A DNA stretch of 13,917 nt, taken from NCBI GenBank assembly GCA_001931905.2, contig MSJI02000710.1, positions 1 to 13,917 on the forward strand. Direction: 5' to 3'. Both the position numbers and the translations under genes were made by a program. A model generated the notes under the pieces. It did no database searches. It had not been told where the DNA came from and saw nothing but the letters and a program-made list of their open reading frames with translations. Shown here piece after piece: positions 1 through 8,913 of this stretch (the first letter of the stretch is position 1; every line of letters begins with the position of its first letter). This DNA is from Cladosporium sp. IMV 00045 (taxonomy: Eukaryota > Ascomycota > Dothideomycetes > Cladosporiales > Cladosporiaceae).

Positions 1-668
1 GCATCAGTCTCCGCCCTCGAGTGGCGCCAAGGGTAGATCGCATGGCCATTTGGGCTAAGGCTGGAGACGGAAGACGGTCACCATTTATCCGGCCAGCTCC
101 AGGCGTTTGGGATGGTGATATGGTTGTTCCGCCAATGACAAAAGGGCTGCTTGACTAAAACCCCACCATTTCAAGGCGGAGCGAGTGGGGAGTGGGAGGG
201 AGGCTTCACTCGCCGACAGCCTCCATCGCAGCTGAGGCAAATGCCGTCGAGGGTTGCCGATTCCAGCACACCACCACCTCTTGCCCAGCACCTCTCTTTC
301 ACTTCCACCATCCTTCCATGCTTGTTCCAGAGCCTCGACCTGCTGACTATCACGCATGCATGCTCATCTGGATAAATGCCGTGCTTGTCTCAGACTTGCA
401 TATTCATAACAATTGGTGGACTGCCCACCATCATCATCCAAGTCGCCTCAACGCCTCGCTCTTGCATGCACGACTGGCCGGCCAATGTGAGAGGTAAAGT
501 AGTAATCAATCGGTGATGCTGCCGTCTGCAGTCTACCGTGCTGTCGGGCGTGACTTTTGGCGAGGCTGCGCGTATCTTATCAAATGTGCACAGAGGGACG
601 GAAGCTGACGGCTTGGACACGATCTTGTCTTTTCTCTCGAAGCTCTTATGTCCATCAACCATGGCCTC

Positions 669-674
669 CACGTG
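669..674. promoter_or_regulatory. CACGTG E-box, possible phosphate-response site
   Basis: The sequence is CACGTG, about 330 bp upstream of the phosphatase ATG. In yeast and Neurospora the bHLH regulators Pho4 and NUC-1 bind CACGTG-type sites and induce secreted acid phosphatases under phosphate starvation, so the position is sensible. The caution is statistical: a fixed 6-mer is expected about three times in a window of this size, and CACGTG also occurs at 8874-8879 and inside gene 3. Confidence 0.3.
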
Positions 675-834
675 CGAACGACTATCCACCTCAGCAATAT
701 ACAAACAAGGTGACATGTGGATCTTTCAAGTTCGACAAGACCATTGTATATTCAATCACGAGCAGTCGACGGTTGTCTGCCAATGAAACACACAACGTGG
801 CCGTGATCCAAGAATTCACGCTGTAAGCGAGGTC

Positions 835-853
835 GCTGTGATATCGTCACAGC
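835..853. promoter_or_regulatory. Dyad symmetry element (7-bp arms, 5-bp spacer)
   Basis: GCTGTGA, the spacer TATCG, then TCACAGC form a perfect inverted repeat about 150 bp upstream of the phosphatase start codon and just 5' of the TATA-like TTAAAAAG. A dimeric transcription factor could bind such a dyad, but I recognise no named fungal consensus. A dyad of this size is also expected about once by chance in a window this long. Confidence 0.25.
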
Positions 854-958
854 AATCAATTGATGATGGATCCTGGGTTTTTGCTGGCCTTAAAAAGCCC
901 ATGGCGACCAGCAGAAAGGCGAAAAATTTGATTTGTAGATCTGTGGACAAGTAATTGA

Positions 959-996
959 TCATTCAAAGATTCACTGGTCATTCAAAAATTCATTGT
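959..996 (+). repeat. 19-bp direct tandem repeat next to the phosphatase start codon
   Basis: Two adjacent copies lie at 959-977 and 978-996. Both begin TCATTCAAA and match at 16 of 19 positions. The pair is AT-rich and ends 6 bases before the ATG at 1002, so it probably falls in the 5' untranslated leader or at the transcription start region. It may be a recent slippage duplication. Its effect on expression cannot be read from the sequence. Confidence 0.6.
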
Positions 997-1001
997 TGAA
1001 C

Positions 1002-2458
1002 ATGAAAAGCACCTCTGTCGCCACGATCGCGGCTTTTGCCACAGCTTCAAAAGCGCAATTCAACCCGCTTCACCATCTGGGCGGCAACAGTCCTCACTTC
1101 AATGGCCCGAATGTCTTCAACATCTCTTCCGATGCGCCTGAAGGCTGCACCGTCGACCAAGTAGCTTTCGCTGCGAGGCACGGTTCTAGATATCCCGATC
1201 CTGGTGCATACAGTGGATGGTTGGACTTGAGTGAGAAGGTGAGTTCAAATCGTCTAATCTCTCTCCAATATACCAACATACTGATCAACGCACAAAGATC
1301 CACGCGCAAGCCTTCAGCACCAATGCCTCTGAGCTTCAATTCCTTAAGACATGGCAACCGGTCCTCGACAACCCATCTGCCCAGCTCTCCCAGCTGTCCC
1401 TCGGCGGATTCAAAGAACTCTACGACATGGGCGTGGACTACCGCTGGAAGTACCCCGACTTCTACAAAGAGAACGAACCCTTCGTCCTCTGGGTCAACAG
1501 GTACCGCGACTACGTCTTCCGCGTAGTCGACTCCGGCCGCCTCTTCGCCCGCGGATACCTAGGACCCAACGCGACAGACGTCGGAAAAGTCTACAGCATC
1601 GACCAGAACGACCCTCGTTCCGTCGCCAACTCGATGGCCCCGTCAGACCTCTGCACGAACTACCGCGACGACGCCGGCGGCAACTCCACCGCCTGGGCCG
1701 ACGTGTACCTCCCGCCCATCGTCACGCGCATCAACAGCCTCCTCTCCGGCCTCGAATTCAATTCGTCAGACATCACCAGCTTCCCCTACCTCTGCGGCTT
1801 CGAAACGCAAATCACCGGCCGCCGCTCGCCGTGGTGCGACGTCTTCACCGAGTCCGAAATCCTGCAGTACGAATATGCCCAGGACATCCGCTACTTCTAC
1901 GGCACAGGGCCAGGTACAGATCTGGAAAGCAACCTGATGCTGCCCTTCATCACGGCCATCCTCGAGCGCTTCACCGACGGGCCGAACGCGACTTACACCT
2001 CTTCCAGCGGCAACGGCAGCGCGCCTTTCACACCCTCCCCCCTCATCGCCACGTTCGCCAACGACGGGCAAATCAGCCAACTCGCCTCCGGCACCGGCGT
2101 GTTCGACGACCAAGACCAGCTCCCCACCGACCGCATCGCGTCAAACCGCATCTACCGCGCCAGCAACGTCTCACCTATGCGCGGCACCGTAGCCTTCGAG
2201 CGCTTGAACTGCGGCGGCGACGAACTGTTCGTGCGCGTCAAGTTCAACGACGCCGTCTACCCCGTCGCGCGCTGCCAGGACGGACCGGGCAGGAGCTGTG
2301 CGCTGAAGGAGTATGCGGAGCTGATCCAGGGCAAGAGTGCGGCTTTTGGGGATTGGCAGGAGCAGTGTGGGAATCCGGAGGAGGAGAGGGTGGAGGATGC
2401 GCGGACGACGTTCTTGTGGGATTTGGGGTTGCCGTTCATGGAGGTTGTTAGGCCTTAG
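1002..2458 (+). CDS. Secreted histidine acid phosphatase (phytase/acid phosphatase superfamily), one intron
   Basis: Exons 1002-1238 and 1298-2458 encode 465 aa. The enzyme should hydrolyse phosphomonoesters outside the cell or in the wall, releasing phosphate through a phosphohistidine intermediate. Residues 1-18 are a signal peptide, cut near SKA|QF. RHGSRYP at 59-65 is the catalytic RHGxRxP motif, and RVVDSGRLFARGYLG from about residue 154 matches the second conserved arginine block. Eight cysteines (four possible disulfides) and eight N-x-S/T sequons fit a secreted glycoprotein of normal family length. The general-acid site reads FANDGQ (334-335 Asn-Asp) where the family usually has His-Asp. 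An upstream in-frame TTG at 993 is not a plausible start; ATG 1002 gives a clean signal peptide. The last 60 or so codons switch from C-ending to G-ending. Substrate (phytate or general monoesters) cannot be decided. Confidence 0.92.
1239..1297 (+). other. Spliceosomal intron of the acid phosphatase gene (59 nt, phase 0)
   Basis: The donor is GTGAGT after codon 79 (Lys). A branch-like TACTGAT lies at 1279-1285, and the acceptor is AAG at 1295-1297, about 12 nt after the branch adenine. At 59 nt it cannot preserve frame unspliced. Removal joins DLSEK to IHAQAFSTNASEL, the expected family sequence between the catalytic loop and the FLKTWQP helix. Size and signals are typical of filamentous ascomycetes. 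Confidence 0.9.
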
Positions 2459-5339
2459 GGTTGCTGTTTCATGGGGTCTTTGGCGGGGTGGGGGAGGTTT
2501 GGGTGAGGTTTATGCTTTTAGAGATGGTGGTCGTGTTGGGGAAGATGGAGAATCATGTCGTAGCTTGGATGTCGGCATGGTAGGACGGAGGTGGATTGCG
2601 TGTCCGTCTTTCCGTCTTTCGATGTTTCGATGAGCTATTTTGGAATCAATACTGTCAGAGGTATGCAAGCCTAAGCTTTTGTTGGTCTGAAACGCAACAT
2701 GTCGCAGGTAAGATCGTCAAAGGAAGCGACGAGCAGGGCTTGCTTGTGAAGATTCAGTTCATGCGTACGCATGGATATCGCTGTTTCGCTGAGTCGCTCG
2801 CCTGTGTTGGAGAGTGTTTGTCCGCAGTGCACTAATTCGCTATCGTGACTTGTACACGCGAGGTATCCGACCATAGTTGCCGCCAACAACGCGTTATAGC
2901 GGTTGCCAATCAACCAGTATAGGCCGTCTGCAGTAACAGTAGCAATGGCAAAAAGTGGCCAGATGTCCACCGCAGAGCAGACAGAGAACGTCAAAAAGAG
3001 AAACCGTTCGCAAGTAATCACAGACAAATACGAAAAGCGTTGCGTGACGTCTGGTCGTTCCAACCTGCTACAAACTACACGTACCGTACCACACTACGAT
3101 GAACAGACGAGTGGGTTTTTGCGGGTGACGTTGTTGAGCGCGGTAAAATTGGGCGATCGCGTCTCTGTTCATGGGAGAATTGGTGATACTGCTCGATCAA
3201 CGGCTAAAAATGGGCTGCGCGTGTTTACTCGTACCCGGTCGATTTGCGACAGAGGCGAGGGTCGAGAACCTTCCGACCGTCTCTCCTTTTCTTTCGATTT
3301 CGATGTTTGAATTCGGAGTGGCGAGGCTGGTGGGCTTTCCTCACTGCGCTTGTTTGTGATATCGTGTGTGTGATGATATGTGATGGGTGGTTGGAATGTG
3401 AGATGCTGTCTTGATGAGAGCACATGGAAGAGAGGTGGTCCGAGGAGAAGGAGACAGGCATGCGTTGCGCGTCGACTGGCCACTACTCCACCACCACCGC
3501 GACGACAACCCCTTCTTTCTTCAAGCACCTCCTATACCCATGCCCAGCTCACTCATCCAGTCTGTGCTGTCGCCGTCTATGTGATTGAATATATTCCTCC
3601 CTCAAAGAACCACGCCAAAAGACATGGCATCGACTTGGCTGGCCATTCTTGCCGACATGAAATGCTCATCTCACCGTTTTGAGCCCACCCTCTCTGCATT
3701 CGGCGCGCGTGCGAAGCGCAGCATCGAATAATGAGTGCACATGCTGGAGAAATTGGTTGGAGAAGCAACGGCGTCGGCACCGGTTCATAGCACCATCTGA
3801 GGGCGAAACGGCGAACAAGCCATAATGCAATCGCAGCTGCGCGGGACATCGGCACGCCCACTCTGCTAAACAGCACTTGAGCACTCCCTTATGGAGCCTT
3901 CTCCCCTCTCTCATCGGACGGTGGCATTGCTGGGGTGGCGGCGCCCTGAAGATGCGCACTGACGCTGTCCGGCACGACTCACGCGTTTTGGAGAGAACGC
4001 ACTCGTGAGACACGCAGGAGTAGTCTCGCCGAGAGAGAGGAGAGGGCCGGCCACCAGCCATCTCTCGCGGCTTGCGATTCTCTCTTCGTTCCTATGCGCT
4101 TTCGATACGAAAAAGCCAATCGACCGTGTCTTGCTCACCACACCCGAATAATGTCTTGCACAATTGGCGTCGCACCACGCAATTCGCAAGCGCCGGATGA
4201 CTGCACGATATCGTGCAGCTGAGCTGAGAGGGCCAGCGAGATCCTTCTGTCGCACTGCAGATGTGGCCTTCCCGAGCCCAGAGCCAGGCGGAAGAGATAT
4301 TACTCGCTGGGTTGATAGATGGCTTGGGCCGGGGTGAGGAACATCTAGGTAGCGGCATTGGCTACGGATGCTCTCTGGCTTGGTTTAGGCGAGATGAACA
4401 AGCCTTTGCGCATCTAACTCACGGACTTGCCACGCATGCTAACTACTGCCAATGTCCGTGTCCTACTTTGGATATATGAAGAATATGTCACCATGCGATA
4501 CAGATGGCAGTGCCACGAATCCATGGTCTTTGTGCGGCACATCTACACACACGATGAGAAGAGCGTGTCTTGACGATGGTTCAGCCTCTCGGAGCATGTT
4601 CGCTCATGCGGATATGACGCCGGCGGCGTGCGAACGGCCATGGTGCGGCAAATCCACAAGTCTGTAGAGCGACATCGAAGGCGGTCACCATCAGCATTAG
4701 TGCTCGCCACAGCAACGCGGAGAAAGGGCAAGGACTCCTGCTACAGACTGTGCTACTGCTATCGTGATGAAAAAGCCATGACACGGCGCTGAGGGCCATA
4801 TTTACCAGCGGCAAACTTTCGACCCTGTTCCTGCAGCAGAGCCGGCCTGTGTACCTGCGCCGGGCTCGACCTAATCCCTCACTAGTCTGGCACCAGGGAC
4901 GAAAAGGGGAAGATTGCACGTCGAGCGGCATCCTGGCGCCAGGCACAAGCCAATCGTCAGTCGAGCGCCAGATGAGCACTACTGTCTCGCAAATTAGACT
5001 ACGTCCACCGCCGATCCTCCTAAATTGCGCCCCGGCATGGTCGCTGCACGATGGCACGCCTGCGCTCGCAGGGGCGCGCCCCATCTCAAATGTCCTTTTG
5101 TTCAGGCCCGTCCCCAGTTCGCCGCTCCTGTTTCGACTCTTGCTTGCTTCACACAAGGCTCTACGTTTCCGCGCGACGAACACACTCGTTCCTTGTTGTC
5201 TATTGCAGACTTGTCGTTCTTTACAACCCCAGTCACTCTTTCCTGTGTGTTGTGTTGCGTCGCGGTAGTCCATTTTTTTTGCCAATTCGCCTTAACTTTC
5301 CAATCAAACCAAACACCGTCCGTTTCTTGATCACTCAAA
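2459..5339. other. Intergenic region without a supported gene (2.9 kb)
   Basis: The first 200 bases are G/T-rich on the + strand and probably hold the phosphatase 3' UTR. Two octamers are each doubled at 2603-2632 (TCCGTCTT twice, overlapping into TTTCGATG twice). The longest open frame is on the - strand at 4581-5285 (234 codons, no ATG for the first four codons); it is Arg/Cys/Ser-rich, has no recognisable domain and overlaps the promoter of the next gene, so I do not call it. Other frames are shorter and mutually overlapping. The last 250 bases probably carry the promoter and leader of the gene at 5340. Confidence 0.55.
5268..5339 (+). promoter_or_regulatory. Leader of the secreted repeat protein gene: T8 run, CCAAT motifs, strong start context
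   Basis: A T8 run is followed by a GCCAAT and then a CCAATCA at 5300-5306, and a C/A-rich leader ending TCACTCAAA directly before the ATG. An A at -3 and an A-rich, G-poor leader are typical of efficiently translated fungal mRNAs. The CCAAT boxes are close to the ATG and may be transcribed rather than act as HAP-complex sites. Confidence 0.35.
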
Positions 5340-7292
5340 ATGCAGGTCATCAGCAAGATCGCCGTCGTGGCCGGTCTGGCGTCCGCCGCCATGGCTCGTT
5401 CCACCCCCATGCAGCGCAGGCAGGAGGCCTATGGCCCTCCTCCCGCCTACGGAGACTCCGGCTCTGTCCCTCTCAGCACTGGTGTTGCTGCTTCTTCCGC
5501 CGCCGCTCCCACCAGCTCCGTCGCCGACAACGTCCAGCCCAGCTCTGCTCCCGCCTACGAGGCTCCTGAGGCCTACGGTGCGCCGTCCAGCTCTTCCGTC
5601 GCCGACAACGTCCAGCCCAGCAGCTCTTCCGTTGTTGAGGATGCCCAGCCTACCACCTCTTCTGCTGCCGCTTACGAGGCTCCTGACGCCTACGGTGTTC
5701 CTTCCAGCTCTGCTGCTGCCACCTCCAGCTCTGTTGTCGACAACGTTCAGTCTTCCAGCTCTTCCGTCGTTGAGGACGCTCAGCCCACCACCTCCTCCGC
5801 CCCCGCCTACGAGGCCCCGGATGCGTACGGCGCTCCTTCCAGCTCTTCCGTCGCTGAGGACGTCCAGACCTCCAGCTCTGCTGTTTCTTCCAGCTCCTCT
5901 GTCGTCGACAGCGTTCAGTCCAGCAGCTCCTCCGTCAAGGTCCCTCTCAGCACTGGCTACTCCAAGCCTTCCTACGAGGCTCCTGCTGGCTACGAGGCCC
6001 CGAGCGTCCCGCTCAGCACTGGTGTCTCTTCCAGCAGCATGGCTGACCAGATCACCACCTCTGAGTCCCTCCCTGCCTTCAGCAGCAAGCCTAGCGTCCC
6101 CATGGGCACTGGCGCCTCCAAGCCCGCTGAGTACGAGGCTCCTTCCAGCTCTGCTGTCGCTTCCAGCTCTATGGTCGACAACGTTCAGCCCGCCGACAAC
6201 TCTTCCGCCCCGGCTTACGAGGCCCCCTCCAGCTCCGCTGTGAAGGAGTCTTCCTCCAAGAAGGAGGAGCAGGCCCCTTACCCCATGCCTCCGACCAGCT
6301 CTCCGGCTGGCCCGGTTGGCCCGACTGGCACTGGTGCTAAGCCCGCCGAGGACTCTCCTGCCCCCACTGGCCCTGTCACCACCTACACCTCTGACGTGCC
6401 TCTCACCTACACTCTCGGCACTGGTTCTTCCACCACCGTTGTCACCACCACCATCCACTCCACCATCACCAAGCAGCTCACCCAGACCATCACTGCCACC
6501 CGCTCTGGTGAGTCCTCTGCCGCCACTGGCAGCACTGGCGAGAAGTCCGACAGCGACGAGATGAAGACCCGCTCCATGACTTCCACCATGACCAACGTGA
6601 TCACTGTCTACCCCGCCGGCTCTTCCTCTGCCCCCATGGGCACTGGCAGCAGCAACAAGGGCACCAAGGCCGCTTCTTCCGCCCCCGCCCCGTACGGCAC
6701 TGGCATCTCTCCCGCCAGCTCTGGCTCTGAGGACAAGGAGGACGTCTGCGAGCCCAAGACCGTCACCGAGACCGAGACCGCGACTGTCACTGTCACCGCT
6801 ACTCCTTCTGCTGCTGAGCGCACCGGCACTGGCAAGAGCGTCATGCCCGTCCAGTCCAGCTCTGCTGCCTACTACCCGACTGGCTCTGACAAGCCCGTTG
6901 TCCACCTCCCCACCGGCACTGGCTTCGTCACCAAGGCCAAGCCCAGCGGCGCCGTCCCCTCTTCCGCCGTCTCCCCCATCGGCACCAACCCCGCTGTCAC
7001 CAAGTCTGTTCCCATGAACACCATGCCCGTGTCTGACAGCTACGCCGTCCCTACCAACTTCGAGATGGCTCCTGAGGCCTCCAGCAGCTCCAAGGCCAGC
7101 ACCACCAGCAAGGCCGCCGCCGAGACCTCTGCTCCCGCCTACGAGGCGCCCGCCGCCTACGGCAGCAGCAGCGCTTCCAAGGTCGACGCTGAGGCTCCCT
7201 CCAGCACTTCCAGCAAGGTCGCCGAGACCTCCGCCCCCGCGGCCTACGAGGCCCCGGCCGCCTACGAGGCTCCCGCCGCTTACGGCCAGTAA
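5340..7292 (+). CDS. Secreted Ser/Ala/Thr/Pro-rich repeat protein, probable cell-surface or matrix protein
   Basis: This is an intronless 650-codon frame. Residues 1-19 form a signal peptide (basic start, AVVAGLASAAMA core), and an Arg-Arg at 26-27 could be a Kex2 cut, giving a mature start QEAYGPPP. The rest is low-complexity and probably heavily O-mannosylated, with about 137 Ser (21%). Three motifs alternate: YEAP (10 copies, often AYEAPxAYG, at both ends), S-V-x-[DE]-x-x-Q (8 copies, residues 60-283) and VP[LM]xTG. Two Thr/Val-rich blocks (about 345-387 and 473-489) resemble beta-prone stretches of fungal wall mannoproteins. There is one cysteine (470) and one N-glycosylation sequon. The C-terminus ends AAYEAPAAYGQ, hydrophilic, so there is no GPI-anchor signal or membrane segment. 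Codon bias is strong (no TCA, TTA or CTA), which suggests high expression. I do not recognise a named family. A wall or matrix role is inferred. Confidence 0.85.
   Translation: MQVISKIAVVAGLASAAMARSTPMQRRQEAYGPPPAYGDSGSVPLSTGVAASSAAAPTSSVADNVQPSSAPAYEAPEAYGAPSSSSVADNVQPSSSSVVEDAQPTTSSAAAYEAPDAYGVPSSSAAATSSSVVDNVQSSSSSVVEDAQPTTSSAPAYEAPDAYGAPSSSSVAEDVQTSSSAVSSSSSVVDSVQSSSSSVKVPLSTGYSKPSYEAPAGYEAPSVPLSTGVSSSSMADQITTSESLPAFSSKPSVPMGTGASKPAEYEAPSSSAVASSSMVDNVQPADNSSAPAYEAPSSSAVKESSSKKEEQAPYPMPPTSSPAGPVGPTGTGAKPAEDSPAPTGPVTTYTSDVPLTYTLGTGSSTTVVTTTIHSTITKQLTQTITATRSGESSAATGSTGEKSDSDEMKTRSMTSTMTNVITVYPAGSSSAPMGTGSSNKGTKAASSAPAPYGTGISPASSGSEDKEDVCEPKTVTETETATVTVTATPSAAERTGTGKSVMPVQSSSAAYYPTGSDKPVVHLPTGTGFVTKAKPSGAVPSSAVSPIGTNPAVTKSVPMNTMPVSDSYAVPTNFEMAPEASSSSKASTTSKAAAETSAPAYEAPAAYGSSSASKVDAEAPSSTSSKVAETSAPAAYEAPAAYEAPAAYGQ
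5517..6230 (+). repeat. Coding repeat region with alternating YEAP and S-V-x-[DE]-x-x-Q modules
   Basis: Residues 60-297 of the secreted protein contain eight S-V-x-[DE]-x-x-Q heptads (starting at residues 60, 86, 97, 131, 142, 170, 187 and 277) and seven of the ten YEAP motifs, separated by poly-Ser. Units often run AYEAPxAYGxPSSSS, heptad, poly-Ser, heptad. DNA copies such as TCCGTCGCCGACAACGTCCA are nearly identical, so recent duplication or gene conversion and length variation between strains are likely. Confidence 0.75.
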
Positions 7293-8879
7293 GCGCATCG
7301 CAAGCGTTAATACACCAGCCAAATCACCTTGACGACTTGATGACATGCGAAGAAGCGTCGCTGCTCTTGTGTGCATAGCCCAAGCACTTGCTTTTTTACA
7401 CCCTCTCTTTCTTCGCAACAAACCTTTGGGGCCTTCTCATCATACATGATACCCCATCGCATCCCTCCCGCTTCGCATCACTCAGGCCACAGAGCAAAGG
7501 GTCTCGGTGCGCGGAGAGGGAGGATCTCTTATTCTCCTATATTTCGTTGTGTCTACTACAAAGCGCAACACCCTTTTACAAAGTTGGCGCGTTCATTGGA
7601 CATGGACGTTGCCGCTTTTTCTTATTTCCTTGACCATCATCTCTATTATTTCCTTGAATCTGCGGCGGTTGCTTTATTTGCTTGTTGGATATAAAGGGTT
7701 TTGGTGTGACGAAAGGCAAAAAGCAGAGGGGGAAGGAAGGTACTTCATTGGGGTGTTTGATTTCCCTCTTATGTCTTGCGCCGCTTCATTCCACCTTCCA
7801 ATTTTCTTCTGTCAATAGTCGTGTATTCATCTTATGTTCAGTGTAATGTCTGATCATCAACTTCCATCTACCCTGCCTCATCTCATCTTGTCTCATGATC
7901 CAAAGCCTCGTTTTCTGCATTCCCCACAGGCATATACAGAATGCCCAGCTAATGTCCTCAATTACTTTTGTTCATGATAAGTGCATGTCACGCCTTTTAC
8001 TAGTCCCACCTTGCAGGGCGGCCCCAGCTTTTCATCTGTCTGCTCATTACCTCTTGACGCTCGCTCGCTTACTCGGTAGGCACTCATGGCAAGCAAGATA
8101 CCGACAACATCTCCTATCCATTCCTTGCAGAACCAGGACAATACTCTTCTACGCCCCTCTTCCCCATCAGGTAAACTATATTTGAGCCCAACGTCGAACC
8201 ACCTGCACTGGGGCACAATCATGTATCCATAGCTCGACACCCAACCAGGAACAGAGAGACCAGTATTCGGTCAGATTTGGGGATCAAAAGCCAGGCAGGA
8301 AAACTTCGGTCGAAGCGTCTCGGCCGTACAGACTGTTCCATACCTCTGCTTAGTGGGGGACAAAGGGCATTTTGTAACCCGACACTTAGGTACTTCCTCC
8401 GTCTGCTCACCATTACTGGAATACACACGCTCACTTTATCTCATCTCCGATCCCTCTAAACCATTCGACTTGTAAGCTCCGCGAACTGTCCGCTCATCGT
8501 TTGGCGTATCTTCTACAAAGACGTTAAAGTTGCCCCGAAACCGGTGTCCTTCATTCGAGCAAGCGACTCTCATCCTCGCCTGCTGGTGTAGCAGCGGCAC
8601 ACGGCGAGACGATGCCCCTGCTTACGTCCATGGCCCAACCCCTCGAACGATCTGCCCATTCATGACTATCACTGCTCACAACACTGACGACCCAAGGCCC
8701 AAGGCCCATTCCTCGTATATTGTAATAAGACGCGGGGCTTCGTTCCTCCGCACACGTTTCCATGGTCCATCGATACAACTACAATTGCACTCAGCCTCAA
8801 ATCAACCAAACTGAACGGCAGCAGTTCACACACAGCTCAAGTCCCCCCACCGCCATTTCTCTGACATCCATCCCACGTG
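7293..8879. other. Intergenic region downstream of the secreted repeat protein
   Basis: I found no supported gene. The first 300-500 bases are T-rich and probably include the 3' UTR and poly(A) region of the preceding gene, although no AATAAA is obvious. Open frames on both strands are about 110 codons or fewer and show no domain. A CCCAAGG repeat near 8692-8708 is short. A palindromic CCACGTGG lies at 8873-8880 and overlaps the first base of the long palindrome that follows. Confidence 0.5.
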
Positions 8880-8913
8880 GTCCGTGCCTGGGGTCCGGAC
8901 CCCAGGCACGGAC
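8880..8913. repeat. Perfect 34-bp palindrome (17-bp arms, no spacer)
   Basis: The left arm is GTCCGTGCCTGGGGTCC at 8880-8896, and 8897-8913 is its exact reverse complement. All 17 pairs match when checked base by base. The flanking pair (8879 G, 8914 T) does not extend it. The arms are GC-rich (13 of 17), so either strand could extrude a strong hairpin. The element stands alone in the middle of a 3.3-kb gap, about 1.6 kb from each neighbouring gene. Its function is unknown: a site for a dimeric protein, a cruciform, or a remnant of a small inverted-repeat element are all possible. Confidence 0.95.

Larger units (their letters stand above)
1..1001. other. Intergenic region upstream of the acid phosphatase gene
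   Basis: No credible gene was found in this stretch. The open frames on both strands are short (about 110 codons or fewer), overlap each other and show no domain or codon bias. The last 350 bases probably hold the promoter and 5' leader of the phosphatase gene: a CACGTG box at 669-674, a 7-bp dyad at 835-853, a TATA-like TTAAAAAG near 889 and a 19-bp tandem repeat ending 6 bases before the ATG. A GCATGCATGC run near 353 is a short simple-sequence palindrome. Confidence 0.6.

Noticed and set aside
1351..2451. 366-codon Arg/Pro-rich frame overlapping the phosphatase
   Set aside because: It is the shifted frame of exon 2. Its Arg/His/Pro composition is what C-ending codons of the real frame produce when read out of phase.
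2671..3063. 130-codon - strand frame with a hydrophobic stretch
   Set aside because: It has no start context or family resemblance and competes with an equally long + strand frame at 2903-3310.
4932..4943. 12-bp palindrome CCTGGCGCCAGG
   Set aside because: About three 12-bp palindromes are expected by chance in a window of this length, so it is not comparable to the 34-bp one at 8880.
4581..5285. 234-codon open frame on the - strand
   Set aside because: It begins with a non-ATG codon, is rich in Arg, Cys and Ser without a recognisable domain, and overlaps the promoter and leader of the well-supported gene at 5340. It looks like a chance frame in GC-rich DNA.
5431..6243. 270-codon Leu/Pro/Ser-rich frame inside the secreted repeat gene
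   Set aside because: This is a shadow frame of the repetitive codons; it has no independent start context or domain.
7230..7292. Possible GPI-anchor signal at the end of the secreted repeat protein
   Set aside because: The last residues are AAYEAPAAYGQ with no hydrophobic tail, so a GPI signal is absent in the frame as it stands.
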